DNA of 64,000 nucleotides from Bacillus sp. 1NLA3E (GCF_000242895.2 NC_021171.1:3568001-3632000), one strand, 5' to 3'; positions 20,288-29,349 are shown, counted from the stretch's first letter. Numbers and translations are program-made. The notes: generated by a model not told the origin, from the sequence alone.

Positions 20288-20615
20288 AAATGACCACCTC
20301 TTTTAAAAATAGGAAAACGGAAAACTTCAATCCATGACAATGTTATAATGACCATTTATTTGGAAATTATCCATCTACATCAGAATACTGGTTAATTATT
20401 AGTCTCCATAAAATCTAATCAAAAATGTCAAGTTTTTGGCAATGTTCGATAAACAAAGATATTTTACTATTCCGAATGTATAATTTGAATAAAAAGTAGT
20501 CCAGAGGTACCGGTTGATTATCACTAACAAAATCAAACACCAAAGCCGTTGATTGGCCTTGGTGTTTTTTACTAGACCTAAAGCTCATCCCTGGTGCTCT
20601 ACATTCAACCCAAGT
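20288..20615. other. Gene-free gap with a strong hairpin at 20534-20570
   Basis: No convincing reading frame on either strand. AAACACCAA (20535-20543) pairs with TTGGTGTTT (20559-20567), with a few more pairs inside, and is followed on the plus strand by TTTTTT. The minus strand continues TTTGATTTTG, so the hairpin may end the coxA-like transcript (minus). The better T-run is on the plus strand, where no gene ends. A weak plus-strand promoter-like pair (TTGGCA near 20437, then TATTTT) could make a short RNA; this is speculative. Confidence 0.55.
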
Positions 20616-21362
20616 TTATCGTGACTGATTATTTACCGAGTCGAAAATATCTCTGATATTCATATCGATCCCGTCTCGAAGCCTGCCACCACGAATGTTA
20701 TTCTCGATATCGCGAATTCTACTGAAGGTTGCTTCATCGGTTACTATGTTTACCGAACGCCCTTTTAAATAAGGCTGAACTGCTTGAAGCACTTTTTGTC
20801 TAGTTTGCGCTTCTTTACTAACATCCGCTACATCCACAGCCACCAGAACATTGTTTTTATAAACAACGCAATGGACATCTTGGACATTTGGAATTGTTGC
20901 AGCGACGCCATCAATTTTATCAGCAAGTCTTACTTCATAAACTGTGTCATTCGTACTTCGAAGCTTTCTTTGTTTTCCATCTAGATGTCCGTGGTAATTG
21001 ACATCGCTTGTACTATAACGATTGTCCTTTTGAAAAAAGTTTCGATCCTTTGTCGCTAACGGCTTAGTTGGATTTTCAGGATTACCATTTTCATCTCTAA
21101 CTTGAAGAATTCGACTTTCCTGGTTGCGCTCATATTTCCCCTCAGAGCCAAAGGAATGATCCATTATTTCTGTTACAGGACCGTCATTATCATCAAGAAT
21201 ACGAGCATTGCCATTATGATGCTTTTCATTTGAATAATATCCGAGTGGCTGTGTTTTTTGCACATGTCGTGCCTGCCCCGCAGACTCACCATTATTGCTA
21301 CAGCCTGCTAGTGCTATTGAGATAAAGCCAGCAATCGGTAAAAGTAATGATTTTTTATTCAA
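20616..21362 (-). CDS. coxA: YhcN/YlaJ-family spore lipoprotein (CoxA-like)
   Basis: Lipoprotein with lipobox ALAGC (Cys at residue 20), a long polar Asn/Asp/Arg-rich middle, and a C-terminal YhcN/YlaJ domain (about 145-245: VRLADKIDGVAATIPNV, VAVDVADVSKEAQ, VNIVTDEATFSRI). Members are made in the forespore and attach to the cortex or inner membrane; CoxA (YrbB) lies next to safA in B. subtilis. The name is given by family plus position. The start is TTG, eight bases after GAGGGGG. That SD is also the 3' arm of a hairpin that follows nadE. Here nadE and a kinase-like gene lie between it and safA. Confidence 0.85.
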   Translation of the reverse strand: MNKKSLLLPIAGFISIALAGCSNNGESAGQARHVQKTQPLGYYSNEKHHNGNARILDDNDGPVTEIMDHSFGSEGKYERNQESRILQVRDENGNPENPTKPLATKDRNFFQKDNRYSTSDVNYHGHLDGKQRKLRSTNDTVYEVRLADKIDGVAATIPNVQDVHCVVYKNNVLVAVDVADVSKEAQTRQKVLQAVQPYLKGRSVNIVTDEATFSRIRDIENNIRGGRLRDGIDMNIRDIFDSVNNQSR

Positions 21363-21365
21363 GCG

Positions 21366-21425
21366 AAAAACCCCCTCGCGGCTATTGAGCCTTTAGCTCA
21401 TTTTTAGCTTGTGTGTGAGAGGGTT
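21366..21425 (-). terminator. Hairpin after nadE that contains the coxA-like gene's SD
   Basis: On the minus strand AACCCTCTC pairs with GAGGGGGTT (nine pairs, one G-U) and is followed by TTTTTCGCTT, the layout of an intrinsic terminator for nadE. The 3' arm GAGGGGG is also the SD for the TTG start at 21362. Two small internal hairpins (AGCT/AGCT and GAGC/GCTC) sit in the loop. Confidence 0.65.
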
Positions 21426-21450
21426 GTTTCATTCTGTAAGATAAGTCCAG

Positions 21451-22191
21451 TTAAAATTTTGGAGGTGCAGCCGCTAGATTGCGTTTATGCTCTGACACAG
21501 CATGCAGTCGATCAATAATTTTTTGATCCTTTTCAGGAATTTCTTCCCCTTTTAAATACCGATCAATCATATTATATGTTGTACCCATTTCATTCTCATC
21601 CGTTTGACCTTCCCAAAGACCAGCACTTGGAGCCTTATTAATTACCTCATCAGGCACACCTAAAGCTTTAGCAAGCTCGCGCACTTCCCCTTTCGTAAAA
21701 TGAACGAGGGGCACTAAGTCTACTCCACCGTCACCATATTTTGTGAAGTATCCAGTATGCCACTCAGCAGCGTTATCTGTCCCCACCACTAAATAACCAA
21801 AATTATTAGCAACTGCATACAAAGTGGTCATACGTAAACGAGCTCTTGTGTTTGCATCGCCTAATTTTGACTTTTCTTCATTCCAATCTCCCGTTTCTTT
21901 TAACTGAGATTCAATTTCCGAAAATAATGTATTATGAGTTTCTGTTAATTCAACAGTAAAATGCTTAATCCCACAGCTTTCAATTACTTTTAATGCATCT
22001 TCCCTGTCTTTAGGATTACTTTTAGTTGGCATAATTAATCCAACGGAATCATTAGGAAATGCCCTTTTTATTAAGTGGGTTACAACTGCTGAATCAATTC
22101 CACCACTTACCCCAACAATTGCCCCATTCGTACCTGACTCTTTCACCTTTTGCTGTAACCATTGCACCAATTTTTCAATGACTTGCTCCAT
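21451..22191 (-). CDS. nadE: NAD(+) synthase, ammonia-type
   Basis: Catalyses the last step of NAD synthesis: deamido-NAD plus ATP and ammonia gives NAD. The PP-loop VSGGIDSAVV (about 29-38) and TDNAAEWHTGYFTKYGDGG region are present, and no glutaminase domain is fused, so ammonia or a partner must supply nitrogen. At 246 aa it is shorter than the 272-aa B. subtilis enzyme and resembles the compact form found in other bacteria. GAAAGGAAG precedes the ATG. It sits in a spore-gene cluster, about 3 kb from niaR, the repressor of NAD biosynthesis genes. Confidence 0.95.
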   Translation of the reverse strand: MEQVIEKLVQWLQQKVKESGTNGAIVGVSGGIDSAVVTHLIKRAFPNDSVGLIMPTKSNPKDREDALKVIESCGIKHFTVELTETHNTLFSEIESQLKETGDWNEEKSKLGDANTRARLRMTTLYAVANNFGYLVVGTDNAAEWHTGYFTKYGDGGVDLVPLVHFTKGEVRELAKALGVPDEVINKAPSAGLWEGQTDENEMGTTYNMIDRYLKGEEIPEKDQKIIDRLHAVSEHKRNLAAAPPKF

Positions 22192-22227
22192 CTGTTAATA
22201 CTTCCTTTCGAGTACAATATTTCCAAG

Positions 22228-23178
22228 TTATTTTACCACATTTTTTAGGTCTTTTATCAATTGTCTTCTTAAATGAAATTGATCAACCGTTAGTTCCATG
22301 ACAGGAAGTATTTTTTCAGGCGATTGGTAGGTCTTATCCTTAATAATTCTAGTCCATTCACGAAAAATATCAGTAGGATACATCAATGCTAGTAAAAACG
22401 CCCGGTTATTTAAATATTTATTAATGTGTTCATATTTTGATAATTCATGCATGGACCAATTAATGAATGGAAAAATTCTGTTCGCATACTGGAGCAGGTC
22501 AGAACCTTCATTTCCAATCGAAATTAAATCAAAATCAATTAAGTATAAGTTTCCCGATTTTGACTTTAAATAATTATGGTGGGCAACATCACCGTGTAGG
22601 ATGACCGGTTGTAGATCATCATTTCCAAAATTAAGATTTTCATTTTTCAATCCCTCTAATGAAATTTTTGACCATTCCATTAACTCGTTAATCATTTGAT
22701 CTTTTAAATAGTGCCGTAAAAGGGGGATATGTTTTTGGAAGCGACTACTTCTTTCATACCATTTTTCATATAAATTTATACGAGGTAACATCATCTCATA
22801 CGATTTAGCCAATCTCTTGGTCGTACGGTGAAAGCGATTAAGTAATCGTATCCCTTCTTTTCGATCACTTGAAGATTGATACGAAAAACGGTCGCGATGG
22901 GGCTCGATGTATTCAATCCACCCAAAATATTTTTGGTTAAAATAGATGGGTGTTTCTAATATTCTGTAATATGAATAGGAATGATGAAAACCCTCAGCTT
23001 TTAAAGACTCAGTAAAGGCTTCTTGTAGATATAAGCGCTGTAAGGAAGAATATCCCTTTAAAATATACGGTTTATGATCTGTTTTAACAAAATAAACATG
23101 TTTACGTATTTGTTTTATTTCGTTGACTTTAAAAGGAACGCTCTTTTTTAAAATGTTGAGGAGACGATTGGTAATCAA
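22228..23178 (-). CDS. CotS/YutH-type kinase-like spore protein
   Basis: Aminoglycoside-phosphotransferase fold protein. The catalytic loop ILHGDVAHHNYL (His-Gly-Asp at about 195-197, Asn at 202) and the metal-binding IDFD (Asp at about 215) are intact, so it could be an active small-molecule or protein kinase. CotS, CotI and YutH of spore coats share this architecture, and its location directly after safA fits a coat role. TTG at 23178 is chosen because GGTGGAG lies five bases before it; an ATG at 23205, overlapping the safA stop, is the alternative and would add nine residues. The substrate cannot be inferred. The nadE start follows after 36 bases. Confidence 0.82.
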   Translation of the reverse strand: MITNRLLNILKKSVPFKVNEIKQIRKHVYFVKTDHKPYILKGYSSLQRLYLQEAFTESLKAEGFHHSYSYYRILETPIYFNQKYFGWIEYIEPHRDRFSYQSSSDRKEGIRLLNRFHRTTKRLAKSYEMMLPRINLYEKWYERSSRFQKHIPLLRHYLKDQMINELMEWSKISLEGLKNENLNFGNDDLQPVILHGDVAHHNYLKSKSGNLYLIDFDLISIGNEGSDLLQYANRIFPFINWSMHELSKYEHINKYLNNRAFLLALMYPTDIFREWTRIIKDKTYQSPEKILPVMELTVDQFHLRRQLIKDLKNVVK

Positions 23179-23194
23179 ATCGTCTCCACCATTT

Positions 23195-24817
23195 TTATGC
23201 TTCATACTCACTGCTTTCATCGCTTTGTCTAGGCATCGAAGTTGGACTTCCACCCATTTGACCAGTTCCGTAAGGACTCATATACAGGCCTTGTTGAGCG
23301 TATGGGGGCGAATAGATTTGGCCTTGAGGGAGTGGATAGCCCTGTGGCATCATACCTTGCTGGATAGGGACACCTCCTTGCTCAAAAGCTGGTGACCATT
23401 GAGGATATGATGGTCCCCCTGTTTCAATTGGGACATTCCCTTGCTGATACGGAACGCCTCCTTGCGGATAAAATGATGTTCCTGTTTGAACAGGTGAGAT
23501 CCCTTGCGGATATGGATTTACTACACCTGGTTGCCCTGGCGCTACTCCTGGTGGATATGGGTTTAGTCCCTGTGAATATGGGGGTGTTCCCTGTACAAAC
23601 TGTGGTATACCTTGATACGGGACCCCTCCACTAACATGTGCTTTCGGTCCACCGCAACCACAATCTGCTTTTCCTGCAAAAGGCGGTGGAGTTGTGTATT
23701 GTGTCGGTAATCCTTGTGTTTGTTGATATGGCATCATATCGGCTGACTCAGCCTGATATTGTGGAAAAACAGGTGTTTGCCCTTGCATTTGTGGATACAT
23801 TCTTTCTGGGTACCCATATCCATAAGGGGTCTGGCCGTATGGGATTTGTCCATATGGTACGCCAGATCCCGGTAAGACTGGTGAAACGGGTACGGTCGGT
23901 CCTTGTGGATAGGAAGGATAACCATATGGTGCTTGCGCAAATGGCGCTGCTTGTGCAAATGGCGCTGCTTGTGGATACGCAGCAGGATATCCACCTGGTG
24001 GTTGGAACCCTTGTGCTTCAGAAAAACCTTGAACTGGCGCATTTGGCATAAATGATGAAGACTCATCATGCACATGTGGCACAAATGCAGAACCTTCTAC
24101 TCCAGGCATGCCATAGTATCCTGGCATAGGTCCTTGGACTGGCGGACAAGGTGCAACTTGCGGATAAGGCGGACATGGCAAACCTGATCCTGGCAAAACC
24201 GGTGAAATTGGATATATATATGGCGGACATGGATACATAGGCTGTTCGCAACCTCCTTGTATTGGCATTTGTACGGGTACTTCAGGGCATTCTTCTTTGA
24301 CTACTGGGAGAATATTCACTGGTTTAGGCGGCAATTGTGGCTGCGGTGGTGGTGGTGGTGGTTGTTGGATATTGGCCATATTCATCATGTAGTAATTATT
24401 GATGTCAATTTCCGGAATGATAGGCTGCGGCATTTTTGGGACGTAAGGTGCAATTGGTGCTTCTTTAATTGGCATCTCTTTTATTGGCATCTCTTTTATT
24501 GGAGCCTCTTTAATCGGCATGGCGATTGGCGCTTCCTTGATTGGCATTTGCATTGGTTGTTCTTTCACAAATGGCTGCTCTTTGATTGGCATTTCCTTTT
24601 TAGCACCCATACTGATTTTAGTTGCCGGTGCTCCTCCATACGGGGCTTCTTTTTTTATGGTTCCCCCTGTGGTTGGAACTTTTATTTTCATACCAGGCAT
24701 TATCATATCCGGGTTACTGAGCTGGGAATTCATTTTTTTCAGCTCTTCAAAATTCACGCCGTACTTCTTGGCGATTTTCCAAAGAGTATCCCCTTTCTGT
24801 ACGATATGGATCTTCAC
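23195..24817 (-). CDS. safA: Spore coat morphogenetic protein SafA
   Basis: Inner-coat assembly hub that binds the cortex and SpoVID. An N-terminal LysM domain (1-48: GDTLWKIAKKYGVNFEEL, MIMPGMKIKVP) is followed by a low-complexity body. That body has MPIKEAPI-type heptads at about 75-128, a Pro/Gln tract, then many short Pro-Tyr-Gln-Gly units, plus Cys pairs (CGCGG near 378). It is 540 aa, against 387 in B. subtilis; the excess is in the repeats. The start is GTG after TAGGAGGGG. SpoVID, its partner, is at 60613. The kinase-like gene is probably cotranscribed. Low-complexity length can vary between strains. Confidence 0.93.
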   Translation of the reverse strand: MKIHIVQKGDTLWKIAKKYGVNFEELKKMNSQLSNPDMIMPGMKIKVPTTGGTIKKEAPYGGAPATKISMGAKKEMPIKEQPFVKEQPMQMPIKEAPIAMPIKEAPIKEMPIKEMPIKEAPIAPYVPKMPQPIIPEIDINNYYMMNMANIQQPPPPPPQPQLPPKPVNILPVVKEECPEVPVQMPIQGGCEQPMYPCPPYIYPISPVLPGSGLPCPPYPQVAPCPPVQGPMPGYYGMPGVEGSAFVPHVHDESSSFMPNAPVQGFSEAQGFQPPGGYPAAYPQAAPFAQAAPFAQAPYGYPSYPQGPTVPVSPVLPGSGVPYGQIPYGQTPYGYGYPERMYPQMQGQTPVFPQYQAESADMMPYQQTQGLPTQYTTPPPFAGKADCGCGGPKAHVSGGVPYQGIPQFVQGTPPYSQGLNPYPPGVAPGQPGVVNPYPQGISPVQTGTSFYPQGGVPYQQGNVPIETGGPSYPQWSPAFEQGGVPIQQGMMPQGYPLPQGQIYSPPYAQQGLYMSPYGTGQMGGSPTSMPRQSDESSEYEA

Positions 24818-24851
24818 ACGATTCCCCTCCTAAGGTGGCATAAGTCCATAC

Positions 24852-24859
24852 ATTGTATG
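24852..24859 (-). promoter_or_regulatory. Candidate sigma-E -10 element of safA
   Basis: On the minus strand CATACAAT at 24852-24859 fits the sigma-E -10 consensus (CATACANT), about 35 bases before the safA SD. The -35 is not convincing. safA is known in B. subtilis to be made in the mother cell, which agrees. Confidence 0.4.
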
Positions 24860-25023
24860 TTGAAGTGGGCAAATTGCTAACAATCCACAAAAAATATTTA
24901 TGCATTTTCAATAAATAATATGTGATAACTATTTTTTCATTACTTTTTATCGGAGGTCCTACTTAATGTAGTGGTGAAAGTATGGTAAAATTTTTAATCA
25001 TCAGGGGTAAGGTGGGTACAAAT

Positions 25024-25560
25024 ATGAAAGAACAAAAAAAGATTTTAGGAGAAGAACGACGAGCTTTTCTTTTACAAATGTTAAAAGAAAGTAGTGTCCC
25101 CATTACAGGAAGTGAGTTTGCCTCCAAAACGAAGGTAAGCAGACAAGTAATTGTTGGCGATATTACCATTTTAAAAGCAAAACGAGAGCCGATTATCGCT
25201 ACTAGCCAAGGGTATATTTATTTAAAACAACCTACTTCCTCTTCCATTTATGAACGTACGATAGCGTGCAATCATCCCCCGGACCGAACAGAAGAAGAAT
25301 TAATCATTCTGGTCGATCATGGAGTCACGGTAAGAGATGTCAAGATCGAGCATCCTGTTTATGGCGATTTAACCGCTTCAATTATGGTGGCCAATCGGAA
25401 GGATGTAAAGCACTTTATGGATAAAATTAGGATGACGAAAGCAACCTATTTATCTGAACTAACGAATGGAATCCATCTTCACACCATTTCCGCCCCATCT
25501 GAAAAGATTTTAGATGATGCGGTTCAAGCCCTAGAAATGGCTAATTTCTTAATAGAATAA
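25024..25560 (+). CDS. niaR: NAD biosynthesis transcriptional repressor NiaR
   Basis: Nicotinate-sensing repressor (YrxA family) of NAD synthesis and niacin uptake genes. An N-terminal winged helix (about 8-60: PITGSEFASKTKVSRQVIVGDITILK) is followed by the 3H ligand-binding domain (about 75-175), whose histidines appear in VDHG, IEHPVYGDL and GIHLHTI. The ATG at 25024 gives 178 aa, like the B. subtilis protein; a start 42 bases upstream is less likely because AAGGTGGG lies before this ATG. It is divergent from safA. The nadA/B/C genes it would control are not in the window; nadE is. Confidence 0.93.
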   Translation: MKEQKKILGEERRAFLLQMLKESSVPITGSEFASKTKVSRQVIVGDITILKAKREPIIATSQGYIYLKQPTSSSIYERTIACNHPPDRTEEELIILVDHGVTVRDVKIEHPVYGDLTASIMVANRKDVKHFMDKIRMTKATYLSELTNGIHLHTISAPSEKILDDAVQALEMANFLIE

Positions 25561-25605
25561 GAAAAGCGCAAGCAATCTAGCCGCAAGGGCGATGGAGCTA
25601 AACAG
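25561..25605 (+). repeat. Short dispersed GAAAAGCG element, copy C
   Basis: GAAAAGCGCAAGC begins at the first base after the niaR stop codon, followed by GGGCGATGGAGCTAAACA. It matches copies at 37331 and 59338. Confidence 0.7.
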
Positions 25606-25650
25606 TTCTCTAGTTCAAAGTTTTATACTTCCTTACTTTTAAAAAAGATG

Positions 25651-25833
25651 GCTGTGTTAAAGCTCAATGTTGATTTTATGCACAATGTTGATTGGAGCGG
25701 AAGGTGCGAGACTCCTGCGGGAGCAGCGGGACAGGTGAACCCCACAGGTGCTTTAGCGCCGAGGAGGCTCACCGCCCGCCCCGCGGAAAGCGAGCATCCT
25801 GGAGCGGAAATCAACATTCTACTTTAACACAGC
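25651..25833 (+). repeat. Dispersed ~185-bp palindromic repeat, copy 2
   Basis: Starts GCTGTGTTAAAGCTCAATG and ends ACTTTAACACAGC, giving imperfect ~24-base terminal inverted repeats. The core has GCGGGACAGGTGA facing CTCACCGCCCGC around GGTGCTTTAGCGCC. It is nearly identical to copy 4, including the GGTGCGAG/CGAGCATCC pair. It occupies most of the niaR-pheA gap; the rest of that gap is copy C of the short repeat and a terminator. Confidence 0.92.
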
Positions 25834-25837
25834 AAAA

Positions 25838-25884
25838 AAAACAAAAGGGTTTCGTCCACATCAAATGGACGAAACCCTTTTATT
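25838..25884. terminator. Terminator of pheA (two-way)
   Basis: AAAAGGGTTTCGTCCA (25843-25858) pairs fully with TGGACGAAACCCTTTT (25866-25881). The minus strand continues TTTTGTTTTTTTT, serving pheA; the plus strand TTTTATTTC could stop read-through from niaR. Confidence 0.93.
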
Positions 25885-25890
25885 TCTAGC

Positions 25891-26742
25891 CTACTTTAGG
25901 TTATAGGAAGGATAGCTTCCTAGTAAGGTTACATTACAGCCTACAGCTTCAAGCTCTTGCATCGCACCAGGAATTAACACATCATCAACCTTCATCTCAA
26001 TATCGATAATGAAGAAATAATTTCCTAACCCCGTCTTCATTGGACGAGACTCAATTTTAGATAAATTAAGCTTACGCCAAGCAAATGCTGATAATACTTG
26101 ATGGAGAACACCTGGATGATCAGCAGGGAGGGTCACCATAATCGTAGTTTTATAACCATGAAAATGCGGATGATCCTCAGACAATGCTAAAGTTTTTTTT
26201 GCCAAAATGATAAATCGGGTATGATTGAATGATATATCGTGAATGTCTGGTTTTACGATGGTTAGACCGTATTCCTCTGCAGCCAAATCATTGGCAATTG
26301 CTGCTGCTTTTATTTCAGGATGCTGCTGAATATACTGTGCAGCTGCAGCCGTTGAAGTCGTATTTTCGCAAAATACACCTTTAAATTCTGAGTGTAAAAA
26401 TTTATGGCACTGAGCAATGGCATGTGTGTGGCTTAAGATCCGATTGGTCTCTTTCCAGGTATCCTTATGATCAGGATGAACCATGAAATGCTGACGAATC
26501 GGCACATTAATTTCTCCAAGAATAGGCAGGTCCACTTCATGAACTAAATAATCCAAGGTTATATTAACCGAACCCTCAAGTGCATTTTCCAACGGAACAA
26601 CTGCAAGATCCACTTCACCTAAAACAACCGCATCCATACATTCTGGAATGGTTAAATACGGTACTCCTGTGTATTCAGGAAACATTTTACGAACTGCAAT
26701 ATCTGTAAAGGTCGCCTTCGGACCCAAATATCCTACCTTCAC
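25891..26742 (-). CDS. pheA: Prephenate dehydratase
   Basis: Converts prephenate to phenylpyruvate in phenylalanine synthesis. A bilobal catalytic domain (about 1-180, with VGYLGPKATFT and the SFNHTRFIIL motif carrying the catalytic Thr) is followed by an ACT regulatory domain (about 197-275) with the Phe-binding ESRP sequence. The GTG at 26742 (283 aa) follows GGGGGAG; an upstream ATG would reach to within nine bases of the end of pheB. Second gene after pheB; both probably belong to the spo0B-obg-pheB-pheA transcript, as in B. subtilis. Confidence 0.95.
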   Translation of the reverse strand: MKVGYLGPKATFTDIAVRKMFPEYTGVPYLTIPECMDAVVLGEVDLAVVPLENALEGSVNITLDYLVHEVDLPILGEINVPIRQHFMVHPDHKDTWKETNRILSHTHAIAQCHKFLHSEFKGVFCENTTSTAAAAQYIQQHPEIKAAAIANDLAAEEYGLTIVKPDIHDISFNHTRFIILAKKTLALSEDHPHFHGYKTTIMVTLPADHPGVLHQVLSAFAWRKLNLSKIESRPMKTGLGNYFFIIDIEMKVDDVLIPGAMQELEAVGCNVTLLGSYPSYNLK

Positions 26743-26792
26743 GATTTCTCCCCCAATAAAAATCGGGTTGAAATCTAAGGACATAGATTCAT

Positions 26793-27248
26793 CTATGCCC
26801 CAGATCCCAACACCTCAACTTTTTCTACAAATTCAAGCCGCTTAAGTTGTGTAAGCAACTCATCAAGGTCAATCCCCATTGTTGCAACATTTAACGAAAG
26901 TGTAACGTTTGCTCTGCCTTGAATCGGAATCGTTTGGTGAATGGTTAACACATTACAACCGGAAACAGCGACAACTTCCAGGAGTTTTGATAAAGTCCCA
27001 GAGCGGTCTTCCAGTTGAAAAAATAATGTAATAAGTCTTTCTTTCACAATCGTATGGAATGGAAACACCGTGTCACGATATTTATAAAATGCACTACGGC
27101 TTAAATCGACACGATTTACGGCGTCCCAAACTGATTCCGCTTTGCCTCTTTCAATCATCTCTTTTGCTTCCAGAGTTTTTTTCATCGCCTCAGGCAGAAC
27201 GTCTTCACGAACTAAAAAGAATTTTTTATCGAATTTATCATGTCTCAT
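26793..27248 (-). CDS. pheB: ACT-domain protein PheB
   Basis: Small protein with an N-terminal helical part ([21 protein letters not shown], then [13 protein letters not shown]) and a C-terminal ACT domain (about 68-147: [27 protein letters not shown]). The role is unsettled; the family is linked to phenylalanine metabolism by position with pheA. The ATG at 27248 (151 aa) lies after GGTGGAGAA. It begins 25 bases after obg. Confidence 0.92.
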   Translation of the reverse strand: MRHDKFDKKFFLVREDVLPEAMKKTLEAKEMIERGKAESVWDAVNRVDLSRSAFYKYRDTVFPFHTIVKERLITLFFQLEDRSGTLSKLLEVVAVSGCNVLTIHQTIPIQGRANVTLSLNVATMGIDLDELLTQLKRLEFVEKVEVLGSGA

Positions 27249-27273
27249 TTCTCCACCCCGTAATTGCGTAGGT

Positions 27274-28569
27274 CTATTCAATAAACTCGAATTCGTAGTT
27301 TAACAACTGAACCGCATCTCCATCTTTCGCACCTTTTTGACGGAGCGCTTCGTCAATTCCCATACTACGAAGTTGACGTGCAAATCGCTGAACTGATTCG
27401 TCTCTTGAAAAATCAGTCATTTTAAACAATCTTTCGACTTTTTCCCCAGAAATTACGAAGGTTCCGTCCGACTCACGAGTAATCAAGAATTCATCTTGCT
27501 CCGCTTCATGTTTATAAACAACGCGATGGAGGCCAACTTCCTCTTCCTCTTTCTCCTCTATTAGCGGGAATTCAGGAGTCTGTTCGATTTTATCGGCAAT
27601 CTCAAACAACAAATCACGTAATCCTTTTCTAGAAATAGCTGAAATAGGATAGACCGGATATTCATCATTTAGCTTCTCTTTGAAGACCTTCAAATTCTCT
27701 TCTGCCCCTGGCATGTCCATTTTGTTAGCAACGATAATCTGTGGACGTTCCATTAAGCGTAAATTGTATTGTGCCAATTCTTTATTGATTGATAGATAAT
27801 CTTCGTAGGGATCCCGCCCCTCTGTTGCTGCCATATCAATGACATGCACAATGACACGAGTTCTTTCAATATGACGTAAAAATTGATGTCCAAGGCCAAC
27901 ACCAGAATGGGCCCCTTCAATTAATCCTGGAAGATCCGCTAATACAAAACTTCTGCCATCTTCCGTTTCAACCATTCCCAAATTTGGGACAATCGTTGTA
28001 AAATGGTATTCGGCAATTTTTGGTCTCGCTGAAGAGACAACCGATAGAAGTGTTGACTTACCAACACTTGGATAACCTACTAAGCCTACATCAGCCAAAA
28101 GCTTCAGCTCTAACATGATGTTTCGTTCACGGCCTGGTTCACCATTTTCGGAAAGTTCTGGTGCCGGATTAGATGGCGTAGCAAATCTTGAGTTTCCTCT
28201 ACCACCTCTACCGCCTTTTGCAATGATGGCTCTTTGTCCGTGCATCGTTAAATCACCGATGACCTCGCCTGTATCCTCATCTGACACGACTGTTCCCGGT
28301 GGTACTTTCACGATGAGATCCTTAGAGTTTCTCCCGTGCATATTTTTAGACATCCCGTGTTCACCACGTGGTGCTTTAAAATGGCGTTGGTAGCGGAAAT
28401 CCATTAGCGTACGTAAGCCTTCTTCTACTTCAAAGACAACGTCCCCGCCTTTTCCACCATCCCCACCAGCTGTACCACCTTTAGGGACATATTTTTCACG
28501 GCGGAATGCAACCATTCCGTTCCCGCCGTCTCCGCCTTTTACATAAATTTTCACCTGATCGACGAACAT
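27274..28569 (-). CDS. obg: Obg GTPase
   Basis: Essential GTPase tied to 50S ribosome maturation, stress response and sporulation onset. A glycine-rich Obg fold (1-158: [20 protein letters not shown]), a G domain (159-330: G1 [11 protein letters not shown]3 [10 protein letters not shown]4 NKMD) and a C-terminal OCT domain (about 350-428) are in order. 431 aa. The ATG at 28569 follows ACGGGAGGAAC. Downstream of spo0B as in B. subtilis. Confidence 0.97.
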   Translation of the reverse strand: MFVDQVKIYVKGGDGGNGMVAFRREKYVPKGGTAGGDGGKGGDVVFEVEEGLRTLMDFRYQRHFKAPRGEHGMSKNMHGRNSKDLIVKVPPGTVVSDEDTGEVIGDLTMHGQRAIIAKGGRGGRGNSRFATPSNPAPELSENGEPGRERNIMLELKLLADVGLVGYPSVGKSTLLSVVSSARPKIAEYHFTTIVPNLGMVETEDGRSFVLADLPGLIEGAHSGVGLGHQFLRHIERTRVIVHVIDMAATEGRDPYEDYLSINKELAQYNLRLMERPQIIVANKMDMPGAEENLKVFKEKLNDEYPVYPISAISRKGLRDLLFEIADKIEQTPEFPLIEEKEEEEVGLHRVVYKHEAEQDEFLITRESDGTFVISGEKVERLFKMTDFSRDESVQRFARQLRSMGIDEALRQKGAKDGDAVQLLNYEFEFIE

Positions 28570-28645
28570 TTTTGTTCCTCCCGTCTGTACTAAGTACAAA
28601 ACAAATTTTCTTTCAAGACGAGAATCTCTCTTTTCATAACCATTC

Positions 28646-29188
28646 CTATCTAAATGGCATAAAAGTATCTAATGCAAGTTCCTGTTGAGAGAATTCCAAT
28701 ACCTTTATCGTAAGTTGGTTGTTATGATTTGCGTCTAGAAACTGTTGTAACTTGTTCTTATCCTTTATTATTCCGCTAAAATCAAAAAAGAAACGAATTC
28801 CATTTTTTTGTGTTTCAACGGAAACTGCAAGGTTATTTTCATGAATTTCATCAACTGCTGTATGTAAGCATTCAAAAAATGAACTTGTCCATTCGGAGAG
28901 AAGATGATCATCCAAGCTTAAGATAACGCCAGATTCATGGACCACTTCATACTCAAGCTGAAAGGAGTGTGCTTCCCAGTTGGCTGTAAGTAGTAATGAT
29001 GCAAAACGAGGAATTTTAAGGTTCGACAATTTTGCCTCTTGTTTTGTCTCGATTACAATTTCATCGATAATTTGTTTGACACGCTCTATTTTGTTTAAAG
29101 CGAGATTACCTTTAATTAATTGTATTTTATTCAACCAGTCGTGCCGTGCATGTGCAAGGACTTCGACGGTACTCCAGTCTTTTCTCAT
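28646..29188 (-). CDS. spo0B: Sporulation initiation phosphotransferase Spo0B
   Basis: Phosphorelay intermediate passing phosphate from Spo0F to Spo0A. The helical hairpin contains [16 protein letters not shown] (about 13-28); the His of RHDWLN (residue 16) aligns with the phosphorylated histidine. A degenerate ATPase-like domain follows (about 70-180). It is 180 aa, close to 192 in B. subtilis. TAGGAGTG precedes the ATG. First gene of the spo0B-obg pair. Confidence 0.95.
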   Translation of the reverse strand: MRKDWSTVEVLAHARHDWLNKIQLIKGNLALNKIERVKQIIDEIVIETKQEAKLSNLKIPRFASLLLTANWEAHSFQLEYEVVHESGVILSLDDHLLSEWTSSFFECLHTAVDEIHENNLAVSVETQKNGIRFFFDFSGIIKDKNKLQQFLDANHNNQLTIKVLEFSQQELALDTFMPFR

Positions 29189-29349
29189 ACCTGCACTCCT
29201 AAATAGTCATATTAGCATCATAAGGCTACTTGCTGATAGTATATCAAAAAACAGACTTTGCGTAACGAAAAAAGAAGAATTTAGCAAAAAAAGCGGAATT
29301 ACGCGGCTAAAGACATATTGACTGGAGCTCTAATAAAGTTAATAAAAAG

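Noticed and set aside
23900-24560. Closely spaced direct repeats resembling a CRISPR array
   Set aside because: They are codon-phased repeats within safA (MPIKEAPI, AAPFAQ, PYPQG units), with no spacers of constant size and no cas genes.
23392-24880. Long plus-strand open frames rich in Trp, Phe and His or Leu and Val
   Set aside because: They are the complement of the low-complexity safA gene and contain odd composition typical of antisense to Pro/Gln repeats; no SD.
25640-25840. Target-site duplications flanking the palindromic repeat
   Set aside because: No matching direct repeats were seen at the outer edges of any of the four copies, so recent transposition cannot be claimed.
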